From NCBI GenBank assembly GCA_964459305.1, contig CAYWNA010000043.1, positions 1 to 64,000 of the forward strand: 64,000 nt of DNA. The letters are read 5' to 3'. Source of the DNA: CAYWNA01 sp964459305 (GTDB lineage Bacteria > Planctomycetota > Planctomycetia > Pirellulales > Pirellulaceae). Below, one piece after another: positions 28,184-35,711 of this stretch (within the stretch, counting starts at the first letter, position 1; each line of letters opens with the position of its first letter). Both the position numbers and the translations under genes were made by a program. The notes beneath the pieces are model-generated. The model saw nothing but the letters and a program-made list of their open reading frames with translations. It was not told the DNA's origin and did no database searches.

Positions 28184-31100
28184 TCAACGGTTACGCAGCG
28201 GTTCGGATGCTTCTTGCAGTCTTTGCGACTCTTCCCGCAGCTTCGCGTCCTCCCAGGTGAAACCGGTTGCGTAATCGAAGACTTTTCTTGCCGATTGCAC
28301 GTAGTCCCGCGAAAGTTCGAGTGAGCTGACCAAATCCTCCTGGCATTTGACCAGCGACTCTTCGGACCTGCTATCGACGTGGTGCTTTAGCCATGCCAAG
28401 CTGCGCACGTAGTAGGCTTTCGCCTTGTCGCTGTTTGTCGTGGGTGTCTTTTGGACCAGCTTGATGGCCGCGTTGACATCTCGGTGAGCTCGCTGAAGCT
28501 GCTCGTTCGTCGGTTGAGGCTCCTGCGTTTCGAAGATGATCTGGCAGCGAGCCAACAGTGCGCCGACGTGTGTGGGGGCGAGCATCGACGTTTGTTCGAA
28601 TGCTTCCACAGCTTTCCGCGTCTGATTTAGTCTCCACAGGGCCAGACCACGGTAGTAGTAGGCTTCCTCGCCGCGAGCCGATCGAAGGGCGATCGCCTTG
28701 TCAGCGGCGGCCAACGCGTCGCGATAGTCGTCGAGTGTGGCAGGATCGCGCGTATGCGAGTTGGCTTGATTGCAGTAGTACCGGTACAAGTTTGCCCGGT
28801 TACCGAGGCCAAGCTCGACAGCCTTGGCGAACTGCTGCCTCGCCTCTGCGACATCGCCCAGCGACAACTGAACCTCGCCTCGTTCGTTGTAGACTTCTGC
28901 CAACTTCGGATCGAGTTCCGCGGCTTCGTCCAGAAGCTGCAAAGCTGGCCGTAGCGCCTCGTCACGGTGCGCCGTCAGCGGCCATCGCACTGCGCGCTTT
29001 CGCATCGATCGCGCGATGGCCAGCGGATAGCGTGCATCGCTGGGATCGAGCGCACCCGCCCGAGCGTGAACTTGGGCCGCCTCGTCATACCGCTTGCCTT
29101 CGTCGTCGGCTAACTCGGCGTCGGCCAGCATCTCGACGACGTTGCCTCTGGCATAGTGCAGACGAGCAAGCTGGCGGTGGGCGTTGGTCGGCGGCTCAGT
29201 GGCTGTCGGCGATTGGGGTGGATCGGGATAGCGGGTGATGGCCTGGTCGAGATCGGCCAGCACCTCCCGCAAATCGCGATCGGACCGGCGAAACCTCGCG
29301 CTGGCGCGGCCCGCATAAGACTCGAACGGTTCCGCATCAAGCTCAATCGCACGATCATACGCGGCAACGGCGGTGCGAAGCGGATCGTCGAACGGCCAAA
29401 CGGTGTCAGTGTGCTCCAGGATCAGGCAGGCTTTGGTGGCATGCAGTTTACCAACCAGCGTGCTCGTTTCTTCCTTGGAACCGTCTTGGATTTGTTCTTC
29501 ACCCAGTTTGATAGCCGGTTCCAAAACGACCGACGACAACGCGAGCGGCGGTACGGAAACTCGGACCTGGGCGAGTTCTTCGTCCAGGTCCAGCGTTTCC
29601 AAATCGAGCGGGTCGAGTTTCAGCAGTTCATGAGTCAAAAAACCTTGCCTATCGCCAAACGCCAAATCGCAGAATGCCGCATACGTGTTGAGCGCCTCCA
29701 GCTTCTGCCCTTGTTCTTCCAGAGATTGAGCGTATTGCAGAACGCCCTCAGCCGCATGTTCCTGCAACCAGGGCAGGAGTTTTTCGAAAAGCTCGCCTCG
29801 GCGTCGAGCCAACGCGGAATTTTGTTCGGCGATCAGCTTTTCCGCTTCCGCCCGCTGCAAGGCCGCTTCGGCCCGCTGGCTTGCAGCGCGGGCCTTTTCC
29901 AGTGCCAATCGCGTTTGCCCTTCAGCCTCCTCGGCCCGGCTGCGTGCCAACTCGGCCGCTTCGCGTTCGTCCTCGGCCAGTTCGCGTTGGCGTCGTTCGG
30001 CGTCACGGGCACGGCCGGCTTCAGTGGCCGCCTTTTCGGCATTGTGCTGGGCCTGTTGGGCGAGCATGCGTTGGTTCTCCGCCTCATCGGCTGCCGCTTC
30101 GGCTTCGCGCTGAGCCTGTTGGGCGAACGTGTGTTGCAGCTCCGCCTCCTTGCGCTGTTGTTGCTCGGAATCACGTGCCCATCGCGCTTCTATCGATTGC
30201 ACAAAAGCGAACAGCATCGCCACCGCCAAGATCAGGATGACGATCGACGCAACCGCACTGGCGCGTAGTAGCCCGCGTCGAAATGCCGCGCGTTGACGGC
30301 GCAATTCGGCGTCGGGCATATTTGCCTGCGTCCAGTCCCGATCGAACACGTGCCGGTAGATTCGATTTCGTACGCGCAAATGCCCACCCGCGGTCCGCAC
30401 AATTCCCGACAGGCGCAGCGTGCTGACCAGGGGGTTCGTTTCGTCGGCCTGAATGCGTTTGCCACGGAGTATTTTGCCGTACAAGTCCAGCGATCCGGCC
30501 AGGTCCACCTCGCTCCGCAAGACTCGCCGTCGCACGAATATCAAATTGTCGTCTCGTTCCCGCGCCGGATGAGAAAGGAACACTTGATCGCAGATGCGAT
30601 CTACGGAAACGCCATCATGAGCCTTCGGATCCCCGGCGACTGCCTGACAAAGCCGCTGCGTCAAATACGGATGACCGCCGCTCCAGTGGAGAATTCGCTC
30701 CAAAAGCTGCACCGCCACCCGTTCGTCGCGGCCGAATCCTGCGGTCAATACTCCAGCCTCGGCGGCGCGAAAATCGTGGATCTCGATGCGCTCGCCGATA
30801 TTGAACGGCGTCATGCGCGCATCGCGGATCAAATCCGACGGCGTAGCCACACCCAACAGACAAAACGTCAACCGCCGCAGTTCCTGATCCTGGCTTCGAC
30901 GGTTGTAGCATTCCCGAATGGCCGCGAAGAGTTCGTCTGCTGAAAACGGCAGACTGCGCACCGCGTCGATCTCGTCGATGAATATCACCACCATCCCGGA
31001 GCGCTGCGACAACACGACCTGTTCGATGGCCTTCATCCAGCGGCGCAACGGACTCAGTCGGGTGTGAGACTGCCAGAATTCGTCCAACTCGTCCTCCAGA

Positions 31101-31396
31101 TCGAGCTGATGGCCGATGCGAGCCAATAGTCCGTCGTACCACTGATCGGCCGTGACGTTTACTCCCACCCCGGTCAGATCCAGCACGGCAACGGAGGCCC
31201 CTTCGGCTCGCAACCGCGCCGCCGTGCGCACCATCAGCGACGACTTACCCATCTGACGGGACGTCAACACGTAGCAGAAGCGGCCTTGTTTCAGCCCTTC
31301 GTAAAGGTCGTGATCCGCTTGCCGCGGCACATAGCAGGGCACGTCGTGGCTCAACGTTCCGCCGGTAATGTAGAAGTCAATCTGGGGACGGCTCAT
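28184..31396 (-). CDS. AAA-like ATPase (PF14516 type) with membrane helix, coiled coil and TPR domain
   Basis: About 1070 residues. It opens FYITGGTLSHDVPCYV and has CYVLTSRQMGKSSLMVRTA (Walker A-like, 42-60) and VVIFIDEIDAV (Walker B, 136-146), the pattern of the AAA_35 family of STAND-like ATPases known from cyanobacterial and planctomycete multidomain proteins. One membrane helix lies at about 382-402, followed by 150 residues of Ala/Glu/Arg-rich coiled coil, then about 450 residues of TPR-like helices (YNERGEVQLSLGDVAEARQ, YYYRGLALWRLNQTRKAVE). Its ATG overlaps the stop of the upstream kinase-ATPase gene by four bases. Inference: the pair forms a signalling or stress-response complex with the TPR part outside or sensing partners. 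No known pathway assignment. Confidence 0.82.
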   Translation of the reverse strand: MSRPQIDFYITGGTLSHDVPCYVPRQADHDLYEGLKQGRFCYVLTSRQMGKSSLMVRTAARLRAEGASVAVLDLTGVGVNVTADQWYDGLLARIGHQLDLEDELDEFWQSHTRLSPLRRWMKAIEQVVLSQRSGMVVIFIDEIDAVRSLPFSADELFAAIRECYNRRSQDQELRRLTFCLLGVATPSDLIRDARMTPFNIGERIEIHDFRAAEAGVLTAGFGRDERVAVQLLERILHWSGGHPYLTQRLCQAVAGDPKAHDGVSVDRICDQVFLSHPARERDDNLIFVRRRVLRSEVDLAGSLDLYGKILRGKRIQADETNPLVSTLRLSGIVRTAGGHLRVRNRIYRHVFDRDWTQANMPDAELRRQRAAFRRGLLRASAVASIVILILAVAMLFAFVQSIEARWARDSEQQQRKEAELQHTFAQQAQREAEAAADEAENQRMLAQQAQHNAEKAATEAGRARDAERRQRELAEDEREAAELARSRAEEAEGQTRLALEKARAASQRAEAALQRAEAEKLIAEQNSALARRRGELFEKLLPWLQEHAAEGVLQYAQSLEEQGQKLEALNTYAAFCDLAFGDRQGFLTHELLKLDPLDLETLDLDEELAQVRVSVPPLALSSVVLEPAIKLGEEQIQDGSKEETSTLVGKLHATKACLILEHTDTVWPFDDPLRTAVAAYDRAIELDAEPFESYAGRASARFRRSDRDLREVLADLDQAITRYPDPPQSPTATEPPTNAHRQLARLHYARGNVVEMLADAELADDEGKRYDEAAQVHARAGALDPSDARYPLAIARSMRKRAVRWPLTAHRDEALRPALQLLDEAAELDPKLAEVYNERGEVQLSLGDVAEARQQFAKAVELGLGNRANLYRYYCNQANSHTRDPATLDDYRDALAAADKAIALRSARGEEAYYYRGLALWRLNQTRKAVEAFEQTSMLAPTHVGALLARCQIIFETQEPQPTNEQLQRAHRDVNAAIKLVQKTPTTNSDKAKAYYVRSLAWLKHHVDSRSEESLVKCQEDLVSSLELSRDYVQSARKVFDYATGFTWEDAKLREESQRLQEASEPLRNR

Positions 31397-33675
31397 GTCG
31401 ATGACTGCCGGGTCAAATAGGCCGAGTAAAGCTGGCAGCGCAGCCGTGCATCGCGTGCCGAATCACCAGACATGACACCGGCGCTGCGCAAACGATAGAA
31501 CATTTCGGGTGAAGGGCAGGGCCGGCCATCGAGCACTGCGCTCACGGCATCGCCTAATTCGGTATCCTGCGACAACAGTACAACAATGCGGCGCAGATGA
31601 TCGCCGAAAAAGCCCTCATTGCTGCCGGCTTGATGCTCGAACGTGGCCATGTCCATCCCGTGCGTCGCCATTTCGTACAGGCCGCGATTCGTCAAATAAG
31701 GATGTCCAGCCAGCAGGTCATAGAACCGGCCGATCTCCGCATCCGTCCTCAGCGGCATCCCATAACGACCGTTCAGCTTGCGCACCTGCTGCGGAGTGAA
31801 ATCCTGCAAACTGAAACGCGTCCCGACATTGAACGGGGACTGGTTCATATCCGTGATGAAAAGATGCGCCTCGGTCGCATAGGCGATCACCAGCGTGAAA
31901 TTGCTCCAGGGGCCAGCCGGATCGAGCGCCCGTTCGTTGTGCCACGACCGAAACAGGCCAAACACTTCACTGCTGTAGTCGCATACAAACAGCCGGTCCA
32001 CCTCGTCCAATGCCCACACCACAGGCGACGAAACCTTTCCCAGTACCTCACGCCGCAAATACCGTTCGAAGTTGACGCTCGGACCGCGGCGCGAGTTCCA
32101 GACGTCATCCGGCAACACGTCCAAGTCCAAGGCATCGGCAATCCACTGACCCAGCGCCAGGAACAGCCGTTCGACCGATTCCAGGTCAGCGGCATTCAGC
32201 TTCTGGAAATCGCTTAGCACCACGTTCATCCCCGACTCCCGGGCTTGTTTCAATCCGCGCGCCAGCAGCGACGTCTTGCCAACCTGCCGAGCGCCTCGTA
32301 TCAGAACGATGCTGTCGCCACGCGAAACGGCGGACTGAAAGTCACGATCAGCATCGCGAGGCAGATAGAAGCTCGAGTCCAAAGGGATTGCGCCCAGCGG
32401 AGGTTCCTGTTGCTCAAGAGAAATCTCGACCGTCGCCTCGCCAGTGCCCTTCGTTTCGAGTTGTTGACGATGGGTGGGTTTCTTCGTAGGACGGACCGCC
32501 CGACTTTGAGTTCGGTCGGCGTCGCCGGCGTCTTCACCTGTTGCAAAATTGCGCAGCGCCTCAGCGACTTCGCGGGCCGCGGAATAACGTTGGGCCGGGT
32601 CTTTTTGAAGACATTTCGCGCAGACCGCTTCCAGAGGCTCTGGCACGTCGGCTCGCACCGCGGATGGCCGATCATGCGGCCGATCGGATACGACCCGCTC
32701 AAGGACCTCGAACGCTGTGTGTTGCCCCGGATCAAGCGGATGACGCCGGGTTAACAGGAAGTAGAGTATTCCTCCCAGCCCGTAGACATCGGTTTTGGGC
32801 CCCACCTCTCCCCAGCGGCGGTCAATCTGTTCGGGTGCCATATAGCAGGGCGTTCCCAACAGCAACTCGGGACGCGTGAGTTGGGCCTCGTTTCCGCCGA
32901 GTACTTTCGCGATGCCAAAATCGGTAACCATCACTCGGCGGTCGGCGTCGATCAGGACGTTACTCGGCTTCAGATCGCGGTGAATAACAGCGTGCTCGTG
33001 AGCATGCTGGACGGCATCGGCAATCGCGGCCACCAGCGCCGGGACCTGCGACAACTGGAGTTCGTCCGAATCAACGCAGCGTTCCAGATCGGTACCGTCC
33101 ACCAAATCCATGACCAGAAAATAGCCGCCGTCGGGGGTCCGACCGATGCCGTGAACGTCGACGATATTCGGATGTCGCAGGCTTGCCGCGGAACAGGCCT
33201 CTCGCAAGAAACGTTGTACCACGTGCGAGTATCGGTCACTCGGGCTGCGAAGCACTTTGACCGCAACCGGCTTGTTCAGACTTTTCTGCATGGCCCGATG
33301 GACGGTGCCCATACCGCCTGAGCCAAGTACGCTTTGCAAGTGGAAGTCAGAAAACGACATGGGCGCTTGGGGGTCAACGGATGGCTGAGTGGGCTCCTCC
33401 AGATCTGTGGCCGTCGTGCAAGAGCCACGTTCCAATTCCGGTGGATTGCGTGGCAGTTGGGTGAGCAACTCTGACAACGCAGGCTCCAACGGTTGGGCTG
33501 CCGCACGGTCGCGGCAGACACCAACACGCTGCAAAAACGTGTCGCTGGTCATGTCGTCCAGTGTCTTCTGACAGCGTTCACACCGGGCGACATGCTCAGC
33601 GAGTTCGTTCCTTTTAGCCGGCTCCAACTGCTCGTCGAGCAGGTGCCGCAGCGTGTCAATTGTGGGACAGACCAT
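31393..33675 (-). CDS. Ser/Thr protein kinase fused to AAA-like ATPase
   Basis: About 760 residues from the ATG at 33675. Residues 1-50 form a zinc-finger-like anti-sigma motif (AEHVARCERC). The kinase domain (111-380) has LGSGGMGTV, VAVKVL, HRDLKPSN, DFGIAK and APEQ, so all catalytic residues are present. The C-terminal half repeats the PF14516-like ATPase fold: IRGARQVGKTSLLARG (Walker A, 459-473) and VVWALDEVDRLF (552-563). The frame is open for 137 more codons upstream, but that stretch is palindrome family B copy 3 read through (SWIRKDSGGEG and so on) and is unlikely to be coding; MGSVCMVC at 33690 is another possible start. Four-base overlap with the downstream ATPase-TPR gene suggests a functional pair. 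Confidence 0.85.
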   Translation of the reverse strand: MVCPTIDTLRHLLDEQLEPAKRNELAEHVARCERCQKTLDDMTSDTFLQRVGVCRDRAAAQPLEPALSELLTQLPRNPPELERGSCTTATDLEEPTQPSVDPQAPMSFSDFHLQSVLGSGGMGTVHRAMQKSLNKPVAVKVLRSPSDRYSHVVQRFLREACSAASLRHPNIVDVHGIGRTPDGGYFLVMDLVDGTDLERCVDSDELQLSQVPALVAAIADAVQHAHEHAVIHRDLKPSNVLIDADRRVMVTDFGIAKVLGGNEAQLTRPELLLGTPCYMAPEQIDRRWGEVGPKTDVYGLGGILYFLLTRRHPLDPGQHTAFEVLERVVSDRPHDRPSAVRADVPEPLEAVCAKCLQKDPAQRYSAAREVAEALRNFATGEDAGDADRTQSRAVRPTKKPTHRQQLETKGTGEATVEISLEQQEPPLGAIPLDSSFYLPRDADRDFQSAVSRGDSIVLIRGARQVGKTSLLARGLKQARESGMNVVLSDFQKLNAADLESVERLFLALGQWIADALDLDVLPDDVWNSRRGPSVNFERYLRREVLGKVSSPVVWALDEVDRLFVCDYSSEVFGLFRSWHNERALDPAGPWSNFTLVIAYATEAHLFITDMNQSPFNVGTRFSLQDFTPQQVRKLNGRYGMPLRTDAEIGRFYDLLAGHPYLTNRGLYEMATHGMDMATFEHQAGSNEGFFGDHLRRIVVLLSQDTELGDAVSAVLDGRPCPSPEMFYRLRSAGVMSGDSARDARLRCQLYSAYLTRQSST

Positions 33676-34231
33676 GCAAACAGACCCCATACCAGGTACG
33701 CTCGTTGCCGCAAAACCTTGCACAATTATACAGATCGGCGACCGCGATTTGTCGGACTGGCGATAAAAGGCGGGGGCGGGCGCAGGAATGGGTTGGTAGC
33801 CGGATTCGCAAGAATTCAGGTGGATTAAGCCCTCACCGCCTGAATCCTTGCGAATCCAGCTACGAGTTTTCTCGACGAATCCTTGCCGTACTGCAAACCC
33901 GTTCCTGCGCCCCTCGCTATCTCGCTGACTTCCGGACGCGAACTCTGTGAAGGTCATGGCAACCTCCCGTATATGAACAATTGAACACAAGTGCACATAT
34001 GCATTGACTATGCCAAAGCGCCGTTCGTTCCCCTTACTTTGAGTAAGCCATTCCGTCGCTCGGAGAATCATAAGATGCTCCGGCATCCCTGCCGCAGCAT
34101 CGTGGCGGATGGACGCCGCCTATTTTGTGGATCGGTGCGGCGGATCGCCGTACAGATTCTGACCTCGGGTCATGGAGCCTTGCTTTTTCCGTCTTGCCCG
34201 CGGGGGGATCGGCGGGGAGATCGTCGAGATC
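33676..34231. other. Intergenic region upstream of the kinase gene
   Basis: About 550 bases without a credible gene. It contains palindrome family B copy 3 (33777-33912). Promoter of the kinase operon expected here but not identified. An open frame of the kinase gene continues through part of it. Confidence 0.5.
33777..33912. repeat. Palindrome family B, copy 3
   Basis: Inner arms 33796-33819 and about 33840-33863 with the family core (GGATTCGCAAGAATTCAG), left outer arm GGCGCAGGAATGGGTTG and right outer arm GCAAACCCGTTCCTGCGCC. In this copy the longer spacer lies between inner and outer arms on the right. Confidence 0.9.
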
Positions 34232-34762
34232 GGGGTCAACTCTTTACACTTGACATCCTAGAGATCGGGGTCAACTCTTTACACTTGACATCCTACAAGA
34301 AAAGAACCGACTATGCCGACTATGCCGTGTCTCGCCGACCGCAGGATCATAGATGCGTCAAGAAAGCGTTGCCCCCAGTCTCCCCCAGTCTCTGCAGTCT
34401 CTGTCTCTGGATGTGCGCTCTGCCGTTTTGGATTTCCACCGGAAATGGGGCGACGACACGATGCGTGCCAGTGGCGGCCATTTCTAGTGAATCGGTTCGC
34501 CCAGTCAGTCGCAACCGCAGGCTTACAGAGCGCCGGGGTTGATGTCGGCGTGTCGGCGGGACGGCGTGTTTGCGACGGCAGTCGAAAACGTCGGGCAGAC
34601 AGCCGACGGACGGGCCGTCTGGATACTGCATTTGTTCGGCACAGATGGTGATTCCCTCGGCCAGTTTGCGCCAGTCCAGCGTTTGATCGTAGTCGGACAG
34701 CAGCAGGGCAGGGGGTCAACTCTTGACACGTGACGGAATGTCAAGAGTAAAGAGTTGACCCC
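34232..34762. mobile_element. Decayed element bounded by GGGGTCAACTC inverted repeats
   Basis: On the left, two direct copies of a 29-base unit beginning GGGGTCAACTCTTTACACTT (34232-34260 and 34267-34295). On the right, GGGGTCAACTCTTGACACG at 34712-34730 and then the inverted form GTAAAGAGTTGACCCC ending at 34762. Such GGGGTCAACTC ends are common next to bacterial transposase and REP-type elements, from general experience. No transposase gene is present. Inside lies a captured fragment of the gene at 35712-38294. Confidence 0.6.
34413..34707 (-). pseudogene. Duplicated, frameshifted fragment of the large secreted protein gene
   Basis: This segment is about 90% identical by eye to 35814-36099, which encodes roughly 95 residues near the C-terminus of the large secreted protein (MQYPDGPSVGCLPDVFD ... 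FPVEIQNG). Small insertions (about ten bases near 34553) and a deletion disrupt the frame, and there is no start or stop context. It lies inside the repeat-bounded element. Confidence 0.85.
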
Positions 34763-35072
34763 GGACCCCCCGCTTGGATCAGGAGCCATTGCACGACAGC
34801 TTCCCACGGATTGCTACCGCACCGCAGGTGTCGCTCGGCCACAGGCGACACCACGCCTGGTTCACCCTCCTTCCCTTCCATCCCAATCCCTCCTTTCCGA
34901 CTGAAATCTGGCAAACTGTGGAACAAAACAGGAACGCGCCCACTGGTCGCACACCAATCGGCGAACCGGAACGGAACGGCTACCTTTTCCATGAATCAGC
35001 GGTTAGACTGATGGATCGGTTCTCGGCGCTTCGGGTCGGCTCCTGATGGTCCGCCGCCCGATTACCTCAGTC
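34763..35072. other. Intergenic region between decayed element and gene cassette
   Basis: About 310 bases with no gene that can be supported. A GTTAGAC heptamer at 35002-35008 fits an integron core-site consensus but no matching partner was found. Confidence 0.45.
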
Positions 35073-35073
35073 G

Positions 35074-35650
35074 TTAGTCTCATGCAGGTGGCTTATGCAA
35101 GACACATTCGCGCTCCACATCTTCTACCCAGACGGCGGCCCGCCTGATTCCGCAGAGAAGAAGATCAGCGAGCTGTCTCCGAAGTGGCTGGGTATCTGCG
35201 CCGACCTGCTCGCCCACTATGGGCCGGTGATGAATCACAACATGGGCAATGCGCTTTCGCACTTCGACGTAAGGATGGGTGGTCCCACAGTGCATCTACT
35301 GGCCTTTGAACATCTCTGCTACCAGGTAGCGATATCGCGAGGAAGCGGGTCAGAGCAGGATCGAGCAGCGGTCTCACAGTTCAAGACCTTGTTGGAGAAA
35401 GCAGTCGAGATAGCCGGAAAGGTCGTCGACCGCGCGGTGATCGCCGTCCTCGATGAGGCGTCTTGCACGCAGTCTGCCCTGGTCTTCGATATGTGCCAAC
35501 CCGCAGTGGATGAGAATCAGAAGCACGCTTTGGCGGACCTCGGCGTTCATCTTGCCGGAGCATACTACCAGTATAGCGCGTCGGAAACCGAAGGAGACTA
35601 ACAAGCCGCTGCAGACGGACGCGGCTTCGCCGCGCCGCTGAAGCTGGACG
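35074..35650 (+). mobile_element. Integron gene cassette (single gene plus attC)
   Basis: The left boundary heptamer GTTAGTC (35073-35079) is the exact reverse complement of GACTAAC (35596-35602) at the start of the attC-like site, as expected when one cassette inserts from its circular form. One gene fills the cassette, with a 15-base leader and its stop codon inside attC. No integrase gene or other cassette is in the window, so it may be an insertion at a secondary site or part of an array that has decayed. Confidence 0.75.
35095..35601 (+). CDS. Cassette-borne hypothetical protein
   Basis: About 168 residues with no signal peptide or membrane helix. I do not recognise a family. It is a soluble, mostly helical-looking protein with motifs such as YPDGGPPDSAEKKISELSP at the start and VHLLAFEHLCYQVA in the middle; the second half (KTLLEKAVEIAGKVVDRAV, ALADLGVHLAGAYYQY) suggests amphipathic helices. 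Cys residues are few. The TAA stop lies in the attC left core site. There is almost no space for a promoter in the cassette, so expression probably depends on upstream sequence. Function unknown, as for most environmental cassette genes. Confidence 0.75.
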   Translation: MQDTFALHIFYPDGGPPDSAEKKISELSPKWLGICADLLAHYGPVMNHNMGNALSHFDVRMGGPTVHLLAFEHLCYQVAISRGSGSEQDRAAVSQFKTLLEKAVEIAGKVVDRAVIAVLDEASCTQSALVFDMCQPAVDENQKHALADLGVHLAGAYYQYSASETEGD

Positions 35651-35652
35651 TT
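35596..35652 (+). other. attC recombination site
   Basis: Begins GACTAAC, contains a GC-rich hairpin (CGCGGCTTCGCCGCG at 35619-35633 approximately), paired inner boxes GCTGCAG and CTGAAGC (one mismatch), and ends at GGACGTT, where the cut G lies at 35650. Length about 57 bases, within the attC range. Imperfect pairing and a short loop are as expected for sites folded from the bottom strand. Confidence 0.8.
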
Positions 35653-35711
35653 AACAGGGCTTTCCCACGTGAAGTACCGGGCGGTGACATCTCGGTCACT
35701 CGCCGGGTGTG

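Noticed and set aside
29156..30268. Plus-strand open frame of about 370 codons, Phe/Arg/Gln-rich
   Set aside because: Antisense of the coiled-coil region of the ATPase-TPR gene; low-complexity composition explained by that.
28184..31396. CRISPR-like or defence island call based on the ATPase pair
   Set aside because: No regularly spaced repeats with spacers, no Cas, restriction or toxin-antitoxin genes were found; a defence role stays only a hypothesis.
35002..35008. GTTAGAC heptamer as a second integron core site
   Set aside because: Fits the core consensus but no complementary GTCTAAC or second attC-like site lies between it and the real cassette, so a chance match is more likely.
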